NCBI GenBank assembly: GCA_943908365.1
Contig: CALTTH010000052.1
Coordinates: 1-34,452 of the forward strand
Direction of reading: 5' to 3'
From: an uncultured Hyphomicrobiales bacterium
GTDB taxonomy: Bacteria > Pseudomonadota > Alphaproteobacteria > Rhizobiales > Rhizobiaceae
DNA length: 34,452 nt
A program made the translations under genes and the position numbers. The notes below the pieces were generated by a model. The model did no database searches. It was not told the origin of the DNA and saw only the letters and a program-made list of their open reading frames with translations. Shown here piece after piece: positions 8,609-17,298 of the stretch. Every line of letters begins with the position of its first letter. Positions within the stretch are counted from its first letter, which is position 1.

Positions 8609-9386
8609 GACACGCTCCATCCTCATTCTTGGCGGCACGGCGGATGCCCGCATTCTGGCTGGAAAGCTTGCCGAAGACTCCGGCTACCGAATTCTGCTGT
8701 CCATGGCGGGCCGCACGAAGGACCCGGTCAAGCAGCCCGTCCCGATGCGCGTCGGCGGCTTTGGCGGCGCTGACGGCCTGGCGCGCTATATTGCCGCGGA
8801 AGGTTTCGATCTGCTGGTGGATGCGACGCACCCTTATGCGGCGCGCATTTCTGCCAATGCCGTGAGAGCTGCTGATATAGCAGGCGTCGCCCTGGTCAGA
8901 CTGTCGCGCCCGGCTTGGGTCACACGGGAGGGCGACCACTGGCTGAACGTGGGAAGCGTCGAGGAAGCTGTCGCAGCACTTGGTCCCATCAGCACAAACG
9001 CTTTTCTGGCTCTTGGCCGACAGGAGCTCCTGCCCTTTGAAACCGCACCGCAGCACCGCTATCTGATCCGCAGCGTCGATCCCGTAGAACCACCGCTCGA
9101 AGTTCCGAATGCGCGCTACATCACGGCGCGTGGACCCTTTGCACTGGCGGATGAAATCGACATGTTGAAGAGCAACGGGATCGAGGTGATCGTCTCGAAA
9201 AACTCCGGCGGGACGGCGGCCTATGCGAAGATCGAAGCGGCCCGCGCGCTTGGCGTCCCTGTGATCATGATCGACCGTCCCGCTCGCCCAGAGGCCGATG
9301 CGGTGAGCGTGGTGGTGCCGGATATCGAGACCGCGCTCTCCGCAATCCGCCATCAGCTTTCCCTCTTGGAAAAGCGCGGCGAATAG
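8607..9386 (+). CDS. cobK: Precorrin-6A reductase CobK (inverted within the cob cluster)
   Basis: NADPH-dependent reduction of precorrin-6A to precorrin-6B, between CobF and CobL in the pathway. The 259-residue protein starts MTRSILILGGTADARILA, with the glycine-rich nucleotide loop at residues 5-12, DATHPYAARIS near 74-84, the FLALGRQEL segment near 133-141 and VSKNSGG near 196-202, all typical of CobK/CbiJ. The frame is open further upstream, but that stretch is antisense to cobL and has no CobK character. No Shine-Dalgarno is obvious before 8607. It is the only plus-strand gene between cobM and cobO. Its ATG overlaps that of cobL (shared CATG), and its last 34 bp overlap the 3' end of cobJ. 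Confidence 0.96.
   Translation: MTRSILILGGTADARILAGKLAEDSGYRILLSMAGRTKDPVKQPVPMRVGGFGGADGLARYIAAEGFDLLVDATHPYAARISANAVRAADIAGVALVRLSRPAWVTREGDHWLNVGSVEEAVAALGPISTNAFLALGRQELLPFETAPQHRYLIRSVDPVEPPLEVPNARYITARGPFALADEIDMLKSNGIEVIVSKNSGGTAAYAKIEAARALGVPVIMIDRPARPEADAVSVVVPDIETALSAIRHQLSLLEKRGE
8615..8618 (-). promoter_or_regulatory. Shine-Dalgarno of cobL, deciding the start
   Basis: GGAG on the minus strand, 6 nt before ATG 8608-8606. Upstream in-frame ATGs within the next 45 nt have no comparable signal. The site lies inside the first codons of cobK on the other strand. Confidence 0.5.
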
Positions 9387-10126
9387 ATGAGCGACGGCTG
9401 GCCTTCGCGCTCTATGATGCGCGTTTCGACCGATCCAACGATGATACAGGTCGACATGTCGGCCATATCGCTCGACGCTTCGGCCAAAGGCACGACCCGC
9501 ATGCGCTCATCCGCACGACCGGCAGCGCGCCCGAAGATGACAGGCACGGAACCCGGCAGGTGCGCCCGCAGCACATCGAAGGCCGTCGCCAACTGATGCG
9601 GTCTTGCCTTGCTGACGGGATTGTAGAAGGCCATGACGAAGCCGGCTTCAGCCGCGGCCACCAACCGCTTTTCGATCAGCGACCATGGTTTCAGATTGTC
9701 GGAGAGCGAAATGGCGCAGAAATCGTGACCGAGGGGCGCACCTGCTCTAGCTGCAACAGCCAGCATGGCCGTAACACCGGGCACCACCGAAAAGTCGATG
9801 TCGCGCCATTCTTCAGGGCCAGCCTCAATCGCTTCGCAGACCGCAGCCGCCATGGCGAAAACGCCTGGATCGCCGCCTGAGACGACGCAGACCTTTCCGC
9901 CAGAAGAGGCCAATGCCAGCGCCGCCTCGGCGCGCGAAATTTCCTCGCGATTATCCGACGCGTGCCGTCGCTGATCGGGACGCAGCGACAGTCTGTCGAG
10001 ATAGGGAATATAGCCGAAGAAATCCTCTGCCTCGTCTACCGCTGCCAACGCCTCCGGCGTGATCTGCGCCAGATTTCCAGGCCCGAGGCCGACGACCGTC
10101 AGACGTCCGGTGGAGGACGGGCTCAC
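9353..10126 (-). CDS. cobJ: Precorrin-3B C17-methyltransferase CobJ
   Basis: Methylates C17 of precorrin-3B with ring contraction to give precorrin-4, directly after CobG. It has 257 residues with the tetrapyrrole methylase signature: VVGLGPGNLAQITPEA at 11-26, VVSGGDPGVFAMA near 80-92 and VVPGVTAMLAVAARAGAPLGHDF near 114-136, then the AFYNPVSKARPHQ segment characteristic of CobJ/CbiH. ATG 10126-10124 overlaps the cobI stop by 4 bp. It is the last gene of the contiguous minus-strand run, and its 3' end overlaps the convergent cobK by 34 bp, so no terminator can sit between them. Confidence 0.97.
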   Translation of the reverse strand: MSPSSTGRLTVVGLGPGNLAQITPEALAAVDEAEDFFGYIPYLDRLSLRPDQRRHASDNREEISRAEAALALASSGGKVCVVSGGDPGVFAMAAAVCEAIEAGPEEWRDIDFSVVPGVTAMLAVAARAGAPLGHDFCAISLSDNLKPWSLIEKRLVAAAEAGFVMAFYNPVSKARPHQLATAFDVLRAHLPGSVPVIFGRAAGRADERMRVVPLAEASSDMADMSTCIIVGSVETRIIEREGQPSLIYSPRFSKRES

Positions 10127-10902
10127 GCAATCTCTCCCGCCGGGCGATCCTTCCAGCCAGGCACCAGAACCAGAGAGAAATAGGGTGCAGGCGATTCATC
10201 GCGCTCGATGAGCCGGATCGCGTGACCATTGGCCATGGTGCCACGTTCGACATAGAGCGCGCCTTCCAGCTTGCCAGCCTTTTCGAGTGCCCGGCGAATC
10301 TTCGGCAGGTTGCGGCCGACCTTCATGATGACAGCACCATCTGTGCCGGAAAGCCGCTCAAAAAGCGCATCCTCACCAAGCGTACCGGGAAGGACGCTCA
10401 AGATGTCGTCGCCCTGCACGAGCGGCAGTCCGGTCATCGACCAGCAACCGGACATGGCGGTAATGCCTGCGACGACCTCCGCCGGATAGTTGGGTGCAAG
10501 CCGCAGATGCAGATGCATGTAGGAACCGTAAAAGAGCGGATCGCCCTCCGACAGAACCGCAACCGTGCGGCCCGCATCCAGATGGACGGCGATGTCGCGT
10601 GCCGACTGGTCGAAAAAGGCGGCAATCGCGCCGCGATAGTCGTCGCCGTTCTTGTCGCTTTCGACCGTGACCGGATAGACGAGCGGCATTTCCAACGTAC
10701 CGGGCCGGATGAAGCTTTCGACGATGCCGCGGCCATTGCCCTTGCTGCCGCGCTTGCAGAAGAAGGCAAGCACGTCTGCCGTTTCGATGGCGCGCACGGC
10801 CTTCAGCGTCAGAAGATCGGGATCACCGGGGCCGGTGCCGACACCGATCACCTTGCCCTTCAATGCCTTTTCCGGTGCCGGATCGTAAAGGGCAGCGCTC
10901 AT
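10123..10902 (-). CDS. cobI: Precorrin-2 C20-methyltransferase CobI
   Basis: Adds the C20 methyl group to precorrin-2, making precorrin-3A, the entry step to the cobalamin branch from siroheme-type precursors. It has 259 residues. Motifs: GVGTGPGDPDLLTLKA at 20-35 (SAM loop), FFCKRGSKGNGRGI near 47-60, LSEGDPLFYGSYMHL near 117-131 and VVAGITAMSG near 143-152, matching CobI/CbiL. It overlaps cobH upstream and cobJ downstream by 4 bp each (ATGA), so translation of the three is probably coupled. Confidence 0.97.
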   Translation of the reverse strand: MSAALYDPAPEKALKGKVIGVGTGPGDPDLLTLKAVRAIETADVLAFFCKRGSKGNGRGIVESFIRPGTLEMPLVYPVTVESDKNGDDYRGAIAAFFDQSARDIAVHLDAGRTVAVLSEGDPLFYGSYMHLHLRLAPNYPAEVVAGITAMSGCWSMTGLPLVQGDDILSVLPGTLGEDALFERLSGTDGAVIMKVGRNLPKIRRALEKAGKLEGALYVERGTMANGHAIRLIERDESPAPYFSLVLVPGWKDRPAGEIA

Positions 10903-11531
10903 AGACCGGCCCTCGCAACGGCGTTGACGGCAGCAGCCGTCATGGCGGAGCCGCCCATCCGGCCTTTGACGATGGCATAGGGAATGCCGAGCGTGCTTTC
11001 TTCCAGCGCGTCCTTCGATTCCATCGCCCCGACGAAACCGACCGGCATGCCGATGATGGCTGCAGGGCGCGGCGCGCCTCTTTCCAGCATCTCCAAGAGG
11101 TAAAACAGCGCTGTCGGCGCATTGCCGATGGCAACCAAAGCGCCATCGAGGTGATCGGCCCAGAGATCGAGGGCCGCCGCGGACCGGGTATTGCCGATGG
11201 ATTTCGCTAGCTCCGGCGTACGCGGATCGCGCAGCGTGCAGATCACGGCATTGCCAGACGCCAGACGCGCCCGTGTCACGCCATGCGCCACCATCTCCGC
11301 ATCACACAAAATGGGCTTTCCCGCTGCGAGCGCCCCACGCGCCGCCGAAACGAAATCGTCGGAAAAGCGAAAGTGCCGCGCTGCCTCCACCTGGCCGCAG
11401 GCATGGATCATGCGAATGGCAATATCCGCCTGGTCGGGCGTAAAGGCGGTGAGATCCGCTTCCTCACGGATGATGGCGAAGGAGCGCTCATAGATCGCAT
11501 CGCCATTGCGGATATAGTCGTAAGTCGTCAT
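10899..11531 (-). CDS. cobH: Precorrin-8X methylmutase CobH
   Basis: Moves the methyl group from C11 to C12 of precorrin-8, giving hydrogenobyrinic acid. The 210-residue length is standard. The catalytic histidine of the family is present as H43 in RMIHACGQVEAARHF, and the GxxLxxGxPIxCDxxMV-type segment appears as ALAAGKPILCDAEMVAHG near 67-84. The C-terminal GMPVGFVGAMESKDAL and KGRMGGSAMTAAAVNA segments are also typical. It overlaps the cobG stop and the cobI start by 4 bp each. Confidence 0.97.
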   Translation of the reverse strand: MTTYDYIRNGDAIYERSFAIIREEADLTAFTPDQADIAIRMIHACGQVEAARHFRFSDDFVSAARGALAAGKPILCDAEMVAHGVTRARLASGNAVICTLRDPRTPELAKSIGNTRSAAALDLWADHLDGALVAIGNAPTALFYLLEMLERGAPRPAAIIGMPVGFVGAMESKDALEESTLGIPYAIVKGRMGGSAMTAAAVNAVARAGL

Positions 11532-12901
11532 GTCTCGTCCTGTCGGAGCGCCGCGACAATCCTGTCCTTGCCCAATCGGACAAGCAGGCTGCGGGCATTT
11601 TCTCCGGGCTTATGTTCTTTTTCATAAAGGCGGGCAAGCCTGGAAAGCCCGGCCTTTTGCTGATCGATGGTCAGCTGCGCATCGGAAAGGGCTGCAGCCT
11701 TGGCCTGATAGCCGAAGGAAAAACCTTCCGACGTGCCGGAGAAGGCAAGGAGCGCGGGGGCGGGATGGGCACAGCCTTTGCCGCAACCGGAAAGATGTAA
11801 GGTAAAGGAGCCGTCGAGCATCGTGCCGCACTCTTTAGCTGCGAACTCGGCCAAAGCTCGAACCGGAGCATAAGCCGATGCGCAGGATGGCGCGCCGGCG
11901 CAAACTGCTATTGCGGTCCGAGGGTCATGGTCGCTGACGATGAGACCAGCCGTCTCGGCGTAATCCATAAGGGCTGCGCACGCGTCGTGATGCCCAAGCG
12001 CGTAGAGCCCGTGCGATGGCCCCGGCCGGATGGAGTGAACGCCAAGGTCGACCGCAATCTTGCACAGCGCAGACAGCGCCTCAGATGTGATCTGCCCGAA
12101 CGCAGGTGCAATAACGGCGACGCAGAGGCGATCGTTGAGCGCCCACAGTCTGCGCTGATCGGTTTGCCTCGGTACCCCGTCGTCACGCTTTGGCACGCGG
12201 ACGTCTGATGCGATCGGCATGAGACGTCCGCCGCAGACACCACGCGCAGTCGCGATATCCAGATCGCGCCCGCGCACATCTGGTCCACGCGTTGCCAGAT
12301 GAATAAGGAGGTCGATGACGCAATTCGCGGCATCGTCCGTTCGCAAGGCGCCTGTGAACAGGGCCTTATCTTCCGTGCCGCCCAGCATCAATAGCCAGAC
12401 GACGTCGCCGTCCCAGTGGACCGCTTTAAGCCTGATATCGGCAAGCAGCCCACCCATCGGAGCCAGACCACCCCCGTCCACAATGACGGACATCTTCGCG
12501 GCCAGTTTCGTATCGAGACCGAGCGCCGTTGCCTTGTGGCTGATCAGTTCAAGAATCGGTGCAGGATTGGCGACTTCGCTGTCGTCTATCCCGGCAAGCG
12601 GTGAGCCCTCCACAGCAAGCCCCTGCCGCAATGGCAGCTGCAGCGTCAGCACATCATGCTCCAGTTCAACAGCGCTTTCGGCCGTCAATCCGCGAAATTG
12701 AACGCTGCCGCGAGCGGTCACATCCAGAAGCCCGTTGCCGTGGCGGCGGGCGAGATCGCCGAGACTGTCGAGATCGCTTGGCGACAGTGAAGCGGTAAAG
12801 GCCACGCGTGACAACAGTCCATCGCCCGTCTGCATGGGGGCAAAGAGGGCAGGGCAAACGCCTCTGCGAGAAAAGGGCTGAACCGGAGCGAGCGCGTTCA
12901 T
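11528..12901 (-). CDS. cobG: Precorrin-3B synthase CobG
   Basis: Oxygen-dependent monooxygenase turning precorrin-3A into precorrin-3B (C20 hydroxylation with lactone formation). Its presence marks the aerobic pathway. With ATG 12901-12899 it has 457 residues and resembles nitrite/sulfite reductases: an N-terminal ferredoxin-like half-domain begins RRGVCPALFAPMQTGDG near 13-29, and the Fe-S/siroheme-type cysteine pattern appears as C334-x5-C340 (CAGAPSC) and C373-x3-C377 (CGKGC). In CobG these bind a 4Fe-4S cluster. The frame is open for 30 more residues upstream, but that part lies inside cobN; the chosen ATG gives the same 4-bp ATGA overlap with the cobN stop that the rest of the operon uses. 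Confidence 0.95.
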   Translation of the reverse strand: MNALAPVQPFSRRGVCPALFAPMQTGDGLLSRVAFTASLSPSDLDSLGDLARRHGNGLLDVTARGSVQFRGLTAESAVELEHDVLTLQLPLRQGLAVEGSPLAGIDDSEVANPAPILELISHKATALGLDTKLAAKMSVIVDGGGLAPMGGLLADIRLKAVHWDGDVVWLLMLGGTEDKALFTGALRTDDAANCVIDLLIHLATRGPDVRGRDLDIATARGVCGGRLMPIASDVRVPKRDDGVPRQTDQRRLWALNDRLCVAVIAPAFGQITSEALSALCKIAVDLGVHSIRPGPSHGLYALGHHDACAALMDYAETAGLIVSDHDPRTAIAVCAGAPSCASAYAPVRALAEFAAKECGTMLDGSFTLHLSGCGKGCAHPAPALLAFSGTSEGFSFGYQAKAAALSDAQLTIDQQKAGLSRLARLYEKEHKPGENARSLLVRLGKDRIVAALRQDET

Positions 12902-15900
12902 GCCGTAACCCTCCTGGACGAGGCCTCGGACGAGCGCGGAGCGATCAGCATTTCCAGTTCCGCATCCACGGCGTTGCGACGGCTGTGCCAAAGGTTGCGA
13001 CGGCGTGCAGACAGGAAGCGTTGCGCCATCAGTTCCGCAGCCTTGGGGTTTTCCCGGAAAATGAAATCGCGCACCTCTTCATTGCCGAAATAGGCATCGT
13101 AGAGCGCTTCGATCAGCGACGAGGACACAGCTTGTGTGGTTTCGGCAAAACCGATCAGCCGATCGACGGTTTCTGCAAATTCGGCAGCACCGCGTGGACC
13201 GTGGCGCATCTGTCCGGCGATGAAGCGCGGATTGACGGCACGGGCGCGCACCACGCGGGTAATGGCCTGGGCGATGGAGCGGGCACGCGGCCGGGCCGGA
13301 TCGGTTGTATCCAGCGCCACCACGTCCGCCGCCTGTCCAAGCTTTGCCTTGGCAGCGGCAAAGCCGCCAATGAAGGCGACATCGGACGAACCGTCCAGAA
13401 GATCGCGGCCCGGATCGTCGCCGGTATGAACCAGGAGTTCGGCGCGTTCGACTTGGCTCGCAAAGCCCTGATCGGAATAGATCGACAGGCCATCTGCCCC
13501 GCCAAAAGCGTGGCTCGCCGCATCCAGATAGGCTTGGCCCAGCTCGTCCCGCTCGTCCCAATCCCCACTTGCCAAGGCCTCTTCGATACCAGCACCATAG
13601 GTACCGGGAGCCGAGCCGAAAATGCGTGCCGGAACATGACCGAGAGAGGCCGTTTCCTCTGCCAGAGGATTATCGCCGGGGGATTCTTCGCGTGAAGCAA
13701 TCGTCCTTGCCGCAGCATCGAGAAGGGCAATCAGAGGCGGGAACATGTCGCGAAACAGGCCCGAAATGCGGAAGGTCACGTCCACTCGTGGGCGTCCAAG
13801 CGTAGCTGGTGGCAAAACTTCGATGCCGTTGACCCGACCGGTTGCCTGATCATAGATCGGACGCGCACCCATCAGATGCAGTGCCTGACCGACATCTTCG
13901 CCACCATTGCGCAGCGATGCGGAGCCCCAGAGATCGAAAACCAGATGCCGCGGCCAGTCACCATGGCTTTGCAGCTGATGACGCAACACCTCTTCGCCCG
14001 CCGCTTTCCCAAGCTCGAAGGCCGTCGGTGTCGGCATGGTGCGCGGATCGGCGGCGTAGAGATTGCGCCCGGTCGGCAGCACATCCAGTCGTCCGCGTGC
14101 GGGTGCACCCGACGGGCCTGGCACGATATGATGACCATCCAGCGCCGCGAGCAGCGCTGCCTTTTCTTGGGCAGCACTTTCACGCCTCAGAGAATCCGGC
14201 TCATCATTCTCACAGCGACCAAAGACATGCTGGCCGTCCTTGATCGCAAAATCCTTCAGGTCGCACAAAAAGGCATCGATCCGGGTGAGTGCCGCATCCG
14301 CATCCTCCTCCACGCCGATACCGACATCGGCTGCGAGTCCCGTCTCGAAGGCCTTTTCGACAATCAGCTTTGCCAGACGGTCGCGGCGACGGCGATCAAG
14401 CCCATCGGCCTGCGCATATTCATCGACCAGCTGTTCGAGCGCTGCCTGCTCCGGCGAGAGACCGGCGGTAACCAATACGGGCGGAATGTGCCCGATCGTC
14501 ACGGCAGCAATACGTCGTTTGGCGACAGCAGCCTCACCCGGATTGGACACGATGAAGGGGTAGATGACCGGCAGCGGACCGGTGACGATTTCCGGGAAAC
14601 AGATTTCCGACAGAGCGACTGTTTTGCCTGGCAACCATTCCAGCGTCCCGTGAGCACCCACATGGATGATCGCATGTGCATCGACATCCTGCTGCATCCA
14701 CGCGCCGAAAGCCGCAAGCGCATGGCGCGGCGGCAAGGCCGGATCGTGGTAGTCCACCCGCCTGTCCGCTTGGCGCCCGCGGTCTGGAGCAAGCGCGACG
14801 ACGACGGAGCCGAAGCGGGCGGCGCGGAAGCGGAAGGCCTGATCCACGACAGCGTCGTCGTCAGCAGCATCGCCCCAGGCCGAAGCTATTCCAACGCACG
14901 CCTCTTCTGGAAGCGCGTCGAAACAGGTTCGATATCGGGTGAGAGGAAGAGCGGCGTTCTCAGTCTCGATCCGATCCAGAAGCTCACGTGCTGTGGCCGG
15001 AATATCGCCGACCGCATAACCCGCATCCTGCAGATCGCGCAGCATCTCCAGCACACTTTGCGGTACGTCGAGACCCACGGCATAGCCCGTGCGACCGGGT
15101 GCGGCACCGGGGTAATCCGGCATCAGGATAACGAGACGTCTTTCCTTGGTCGCAGTCTGCGTCAACCGAAGGAAGGCGGCAATACGACGGGCGACCTGCT
15201 CGACCCGGTCCGGCTCGGGAGCATTGATTATTCCCTGGCGCCCGACAGGATCGGCCTGTTTGAACGAGATCGCACCCGCCTGAATACGTCCATCGAGTTC
15301 CGGCAGCACCACATGCATAGCGAGGTCGGATGGATTGAGGCCGCGCATGTTTTCGGCCCAGCCATCGCGCCGTGTCGTTGCCATGATGACCTGAAACACA
15401 GGCACGCCCAGCCGGTCGAACAGGCTCTTGCCGTCGCGATCCGTCTGGCTGGCAAAGGCGGTGGCCGCGATAATGGCAGCGGGTTTCAGCGGTACGAGCG
15501 TATCTTCCAAGAATCGGATCGCGTCGCCATCCTTCAGGCCGCTGACGAAGATCGGCAGAGGCGCGAAACCGCGGGATCTCAGCGCCTCGAACAGCGCATC
15601 GACCGGCGCAACATCGGCAGCTAGAAGCATGGAGCGATAGAAAAGGATTGGAAGTCTTGGAGCTTCGAGAGCAAAAGCCGTGACCGCCTCATTGACATGC
15701 ACGGCGCCAAGACCCGGAAGATAGAACCCGGATTTCGGCAGCGGCTCCGGCGTGACGCCTGGCCAGACATCGGTTTTAGCAAAGACGGCAAGACCTTCCG
15801 AGAGGCGGCGCATATTCTGCGGGCCGCCTTCACGGAAGAAGGAGAGGATCGAAGCAAGCCACGTCTGGTCGATCGTGGATTGTGCCTCGAGCTTTTCATC

Positions 15901-16257
15901 GCGCTCGCTGCACTCACCGGGCAGAAGCAAGAGCTTGATGCCGCGCCTGCGCGCCATCATCGCCAACTGATCGACGCCGTAGCGCCAACGGTCCGCCCCA
16001 CCGAGAATCCGGATAAGGATCAGCTTGGCGTGCTCCGCCGTCTTTTCGACCCAGAGGTCGACGGACATCGGATGGCGCAGTTCGGAAAGATTGGCGACGC
16101 TGAGCGAAACGCCTGAGTCTTCTGGCCAGGCGCGCTGCAGACCTGCAAGGTCACTGGACGAGAAAGACAGCACCACCACATCCGCCTGGGGCTGGTTGAG
16201 ATCAACCGGCTCGATCAGGTCGTCCAGCGACGAGGATGTGGTGGCGAGAATATGCAT
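12898..16257 (-). CDS. cobN: Aerobic cobaltochelatase large subunit CobN (compact form)
   Basis: Large subunit that, with the AAA+ partners CobS and CobT, inserts Co(II) into hydrogenobyrinic acid a,c-diamide using ATP. It is related to magnesium chelatase subunit H. At 1119 residues it is shorter than the roughly 1250-1275 usual for CobN. Both ends look intact: MHILATTSS at the start and the FRENPKAAELMAQRFLSAR-type end. Conserved blocks include HVGAHGTLEWLPGKTVALSE, YPFIVSNPGEA, PGPSGAPARGRLDVLPTGRN near 707-727 and the LGRPRVDVTFRISGLFRDMFP segment. The missing part is the variable linker between DGQHVFG (about 673) and VPGPSGAP (about 708), here only about 30 residues. It starts 6 nt after cobW and overlaps cobG by 4 bp. 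CobS and CobT are not in the window. Confidence 0.95.
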   Translation of the reverse strand: MHILATTSSSLDDLIEPVDLNQPQADVVVLSFSSSDLAGLQRAWPEDSGVSLSVANLSELRHPMSVDLWVEKTAEHAKLILIRILGGADRWRYGVDQLAMMARRRGIKLLLLPGECSERDEKLEAQSTIDQTWLASILSFFREGGPQNMRRLSEGLAVFAKTDVWPGVTPEPLPKSGFYLPGLGAVHVNEAVTAFALEAPRLPILFYRSMLLAADVAPVDALFEALRSRGFAPLPIFVSGLKDGDAIRFLEDTLVPLKPAAIIAATAFASQTDRDGKSLFDRLGVPVFQVIMATTRRDGWAENMRGLNPSDLAMHVVLPELDGRIQAGAISFKQADPVGRQGIINAPEPDRVEQVARRIAAFLRLTQTATKERRLVILMPDYPGAAPGRTGYAVGLDVPQSVLEMLRDLQDAGYAVGDIPATARELLDRIETENAALPLTRYRTCFDALPEEACVGIASAWGDAADDDAVVDQAFRFRAARFGSVVVALAPDRGRQADRRVDYHDPALPPRHALAAFGAWMQQDVDAHAIIHVGAHGTLEWLPGKTVALSEICFPEIVTGPLPVIYPFIVSNPGEAAVAKRRIAAVTIGHIPPVLVTAGLSPEQAALEQLVDEYAQADGLDRRRRDRLAKLIVEKAFETGLAADVGIGVEEDADAALTRIDAFLCDLKDFAIKDGQHVFGRCENDEPDSLRRESAAQEKAALLAALDGHHIVPGPSGAPARGRLDVLPTGRNLYAADPRTMPTPTAFELGKAAGEEVLRHQLQSHGDWPRHLVFDLWGSASLRNGGEDVGQALHLMGARPIYDQATGRVNGIEVLPPATLGRPRVDVTFRISGLFRDMFPPLIALLDAAARTIASREESPGDNPLAEETASLGHVPARIFGSAPGTYGAGIEEALASGDWDERDELGQAYLDAASHAFGGADGLSIYSDQGFASQVERAELLVHTGDDPGRDLLDGSSDVAFIGGFAAAKAKLGQAADVVALDTTDPARPRARSIAQAITRVVRARAVNPRFIAGQMRHGPRGAAEFAETVDRLIGFAETTQAVSSSLIEALYDAYFGNEEVRDFIFRENPKAAELMAQRFLSARRRNLWHSRRNAVDAELEMLIAPRSSEASSRRVTA

Positions 16258-16263
16258 GATGCG

Positions 16264-17298
16264 TCAGGCCGCCAGCATCTGTTCGATCTTCTCGCGATTG
16301 AGTCCCTTTTCGCCAATCACCACAAGCGCCGAACGGCGCACCTCGCCCGCAGCCCAGGGGCGGTCAAAGTAATGGTTGACGCGCGAGCCGACGGCCTGAA
16401 CCTGCAAACGCATCGGCTTGGATGAGACTTCAACGAAGCCTTTGATGCGCAGGACGTTCTCGGAGGCCGCCGTCTGGGCGATACGCTGAGCCAGCGCCTC
16501 GGGATCAGACACCGCGCCAAGCTCGACGACGAAGCTGTCGAACTCGTCATGATCGTGGTCTTCTTCATCATCATGGTGGGTATGGCGGTTTTCGATATCG
16601 TTCTCGACCGCAAGCCCGAGCCCGATCAAAACCGCAGGATCGATCTGGCCATGCGATGCGACAACGATCTTCGCAGCCTTTGGCAAATGCTCCGTGATGT
16701 GTGCCTTGGCGCGCTCCAGACCATCCGCATCGAGAAGATCGCCCTTGGTCAGCACGATCAGGTCGGCGCAGGCGATCTGATCTTCGAAGACTTCTTCGAC
16801 AGGATCATCATGATCGAGTGCTTCGTCATTCGCGCGCTGGGCGGCGAGTGCATCCATGTCGTGCGATACCATTCCTTCGGCAAGCGCTGCGCCATCGGCC
16901 ACCGCAATAACAGCATCGACGGTGACGCGGCTCTTGATCGCCGGCCATTGGAAGGCCTGGACGAGGGGCTTCGGCAGTGCGAGGCCGGAGGTTTCGATGA
17001 GGATATGTTCGACCTTGGGCTGGCGGCTGAGGATCTGTTCGATGGCCGGCTGAAAATCATCGGCGACCGTGCAGCAGATGCAGCCATTGGCAAGCTCGAC
17101 GATGTTTTCTTCCGGGCAGCTTTCGATGCCGCAGCCTTTGAGGATCTCGCCATCGATGCCGACATCGCCGAACTCGTTGACGATGATCGCCAGTCGCTTG
17201 CCATCGAGCTTTTCGAGAAGGCCGCGCAGCAGCGTAGTTTTCCCGGCGCCCAGAAAGCCGGTGACGATGGTGCAGGGAACGCGCTCTAGCGTGGTCAT
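16264..17298 (-). CDS. cobW: CobW, G3E GTPase of cobalamin synthesis
   Basis: COG0523/G3E-family GTPase, regarded as a metallochaperone supplying cobalt to the chelatase. It has 344 residues. The P-loop GFLGAGKT is at 14-21; the metal-site motif C73-I-C75-C76 follows; ETSGLA is near 102-107; the guanine-specificity motif appears as TKGD at 184-187. A histidine/aspartate-rich stretch at 239-251 (HTHHDDEEDHDHD) precedes the CobW C-terminal domain (about 256-344) and is a likely metal reservoir. ATG 17298-17296 overlaps the DUF1636 stop by 4 bp, and cobN begins 6 nt after its stop, so it sits between the riboswitch-proximal gene and the chelatase it should serve. Confidence 0.95.
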   Translation of the reverse strand: MTTLERVPCTIVTGFLGAGKTTLLRGLLEKLDGKRLAIIVNEFGDVGIDGEILKGCGIESCPEENIVELANGCICCTVADDFQPAIEQILSRQPKVEHILIETSGLALPKPLVQAFQWPAIKSRVTVDAVIAVADGAALAEGMVSHDMDALAAQRANDEALDHDDPVEEVFEDQIACADLIVLTKGDLLDADGLERAKAHITEHLPKAAKIVVASHGQIDPAVLIGLGLAVENDIENRHTHHDDEEDHDHDEFDSFVVELGAVSDPEALAQRIAQTAASENVLRIKGFVEVSSKPMRLQVQAVGSRVNHYFDRPWAAGEVRRSALVVIGEKGLNREKIEQMLAA

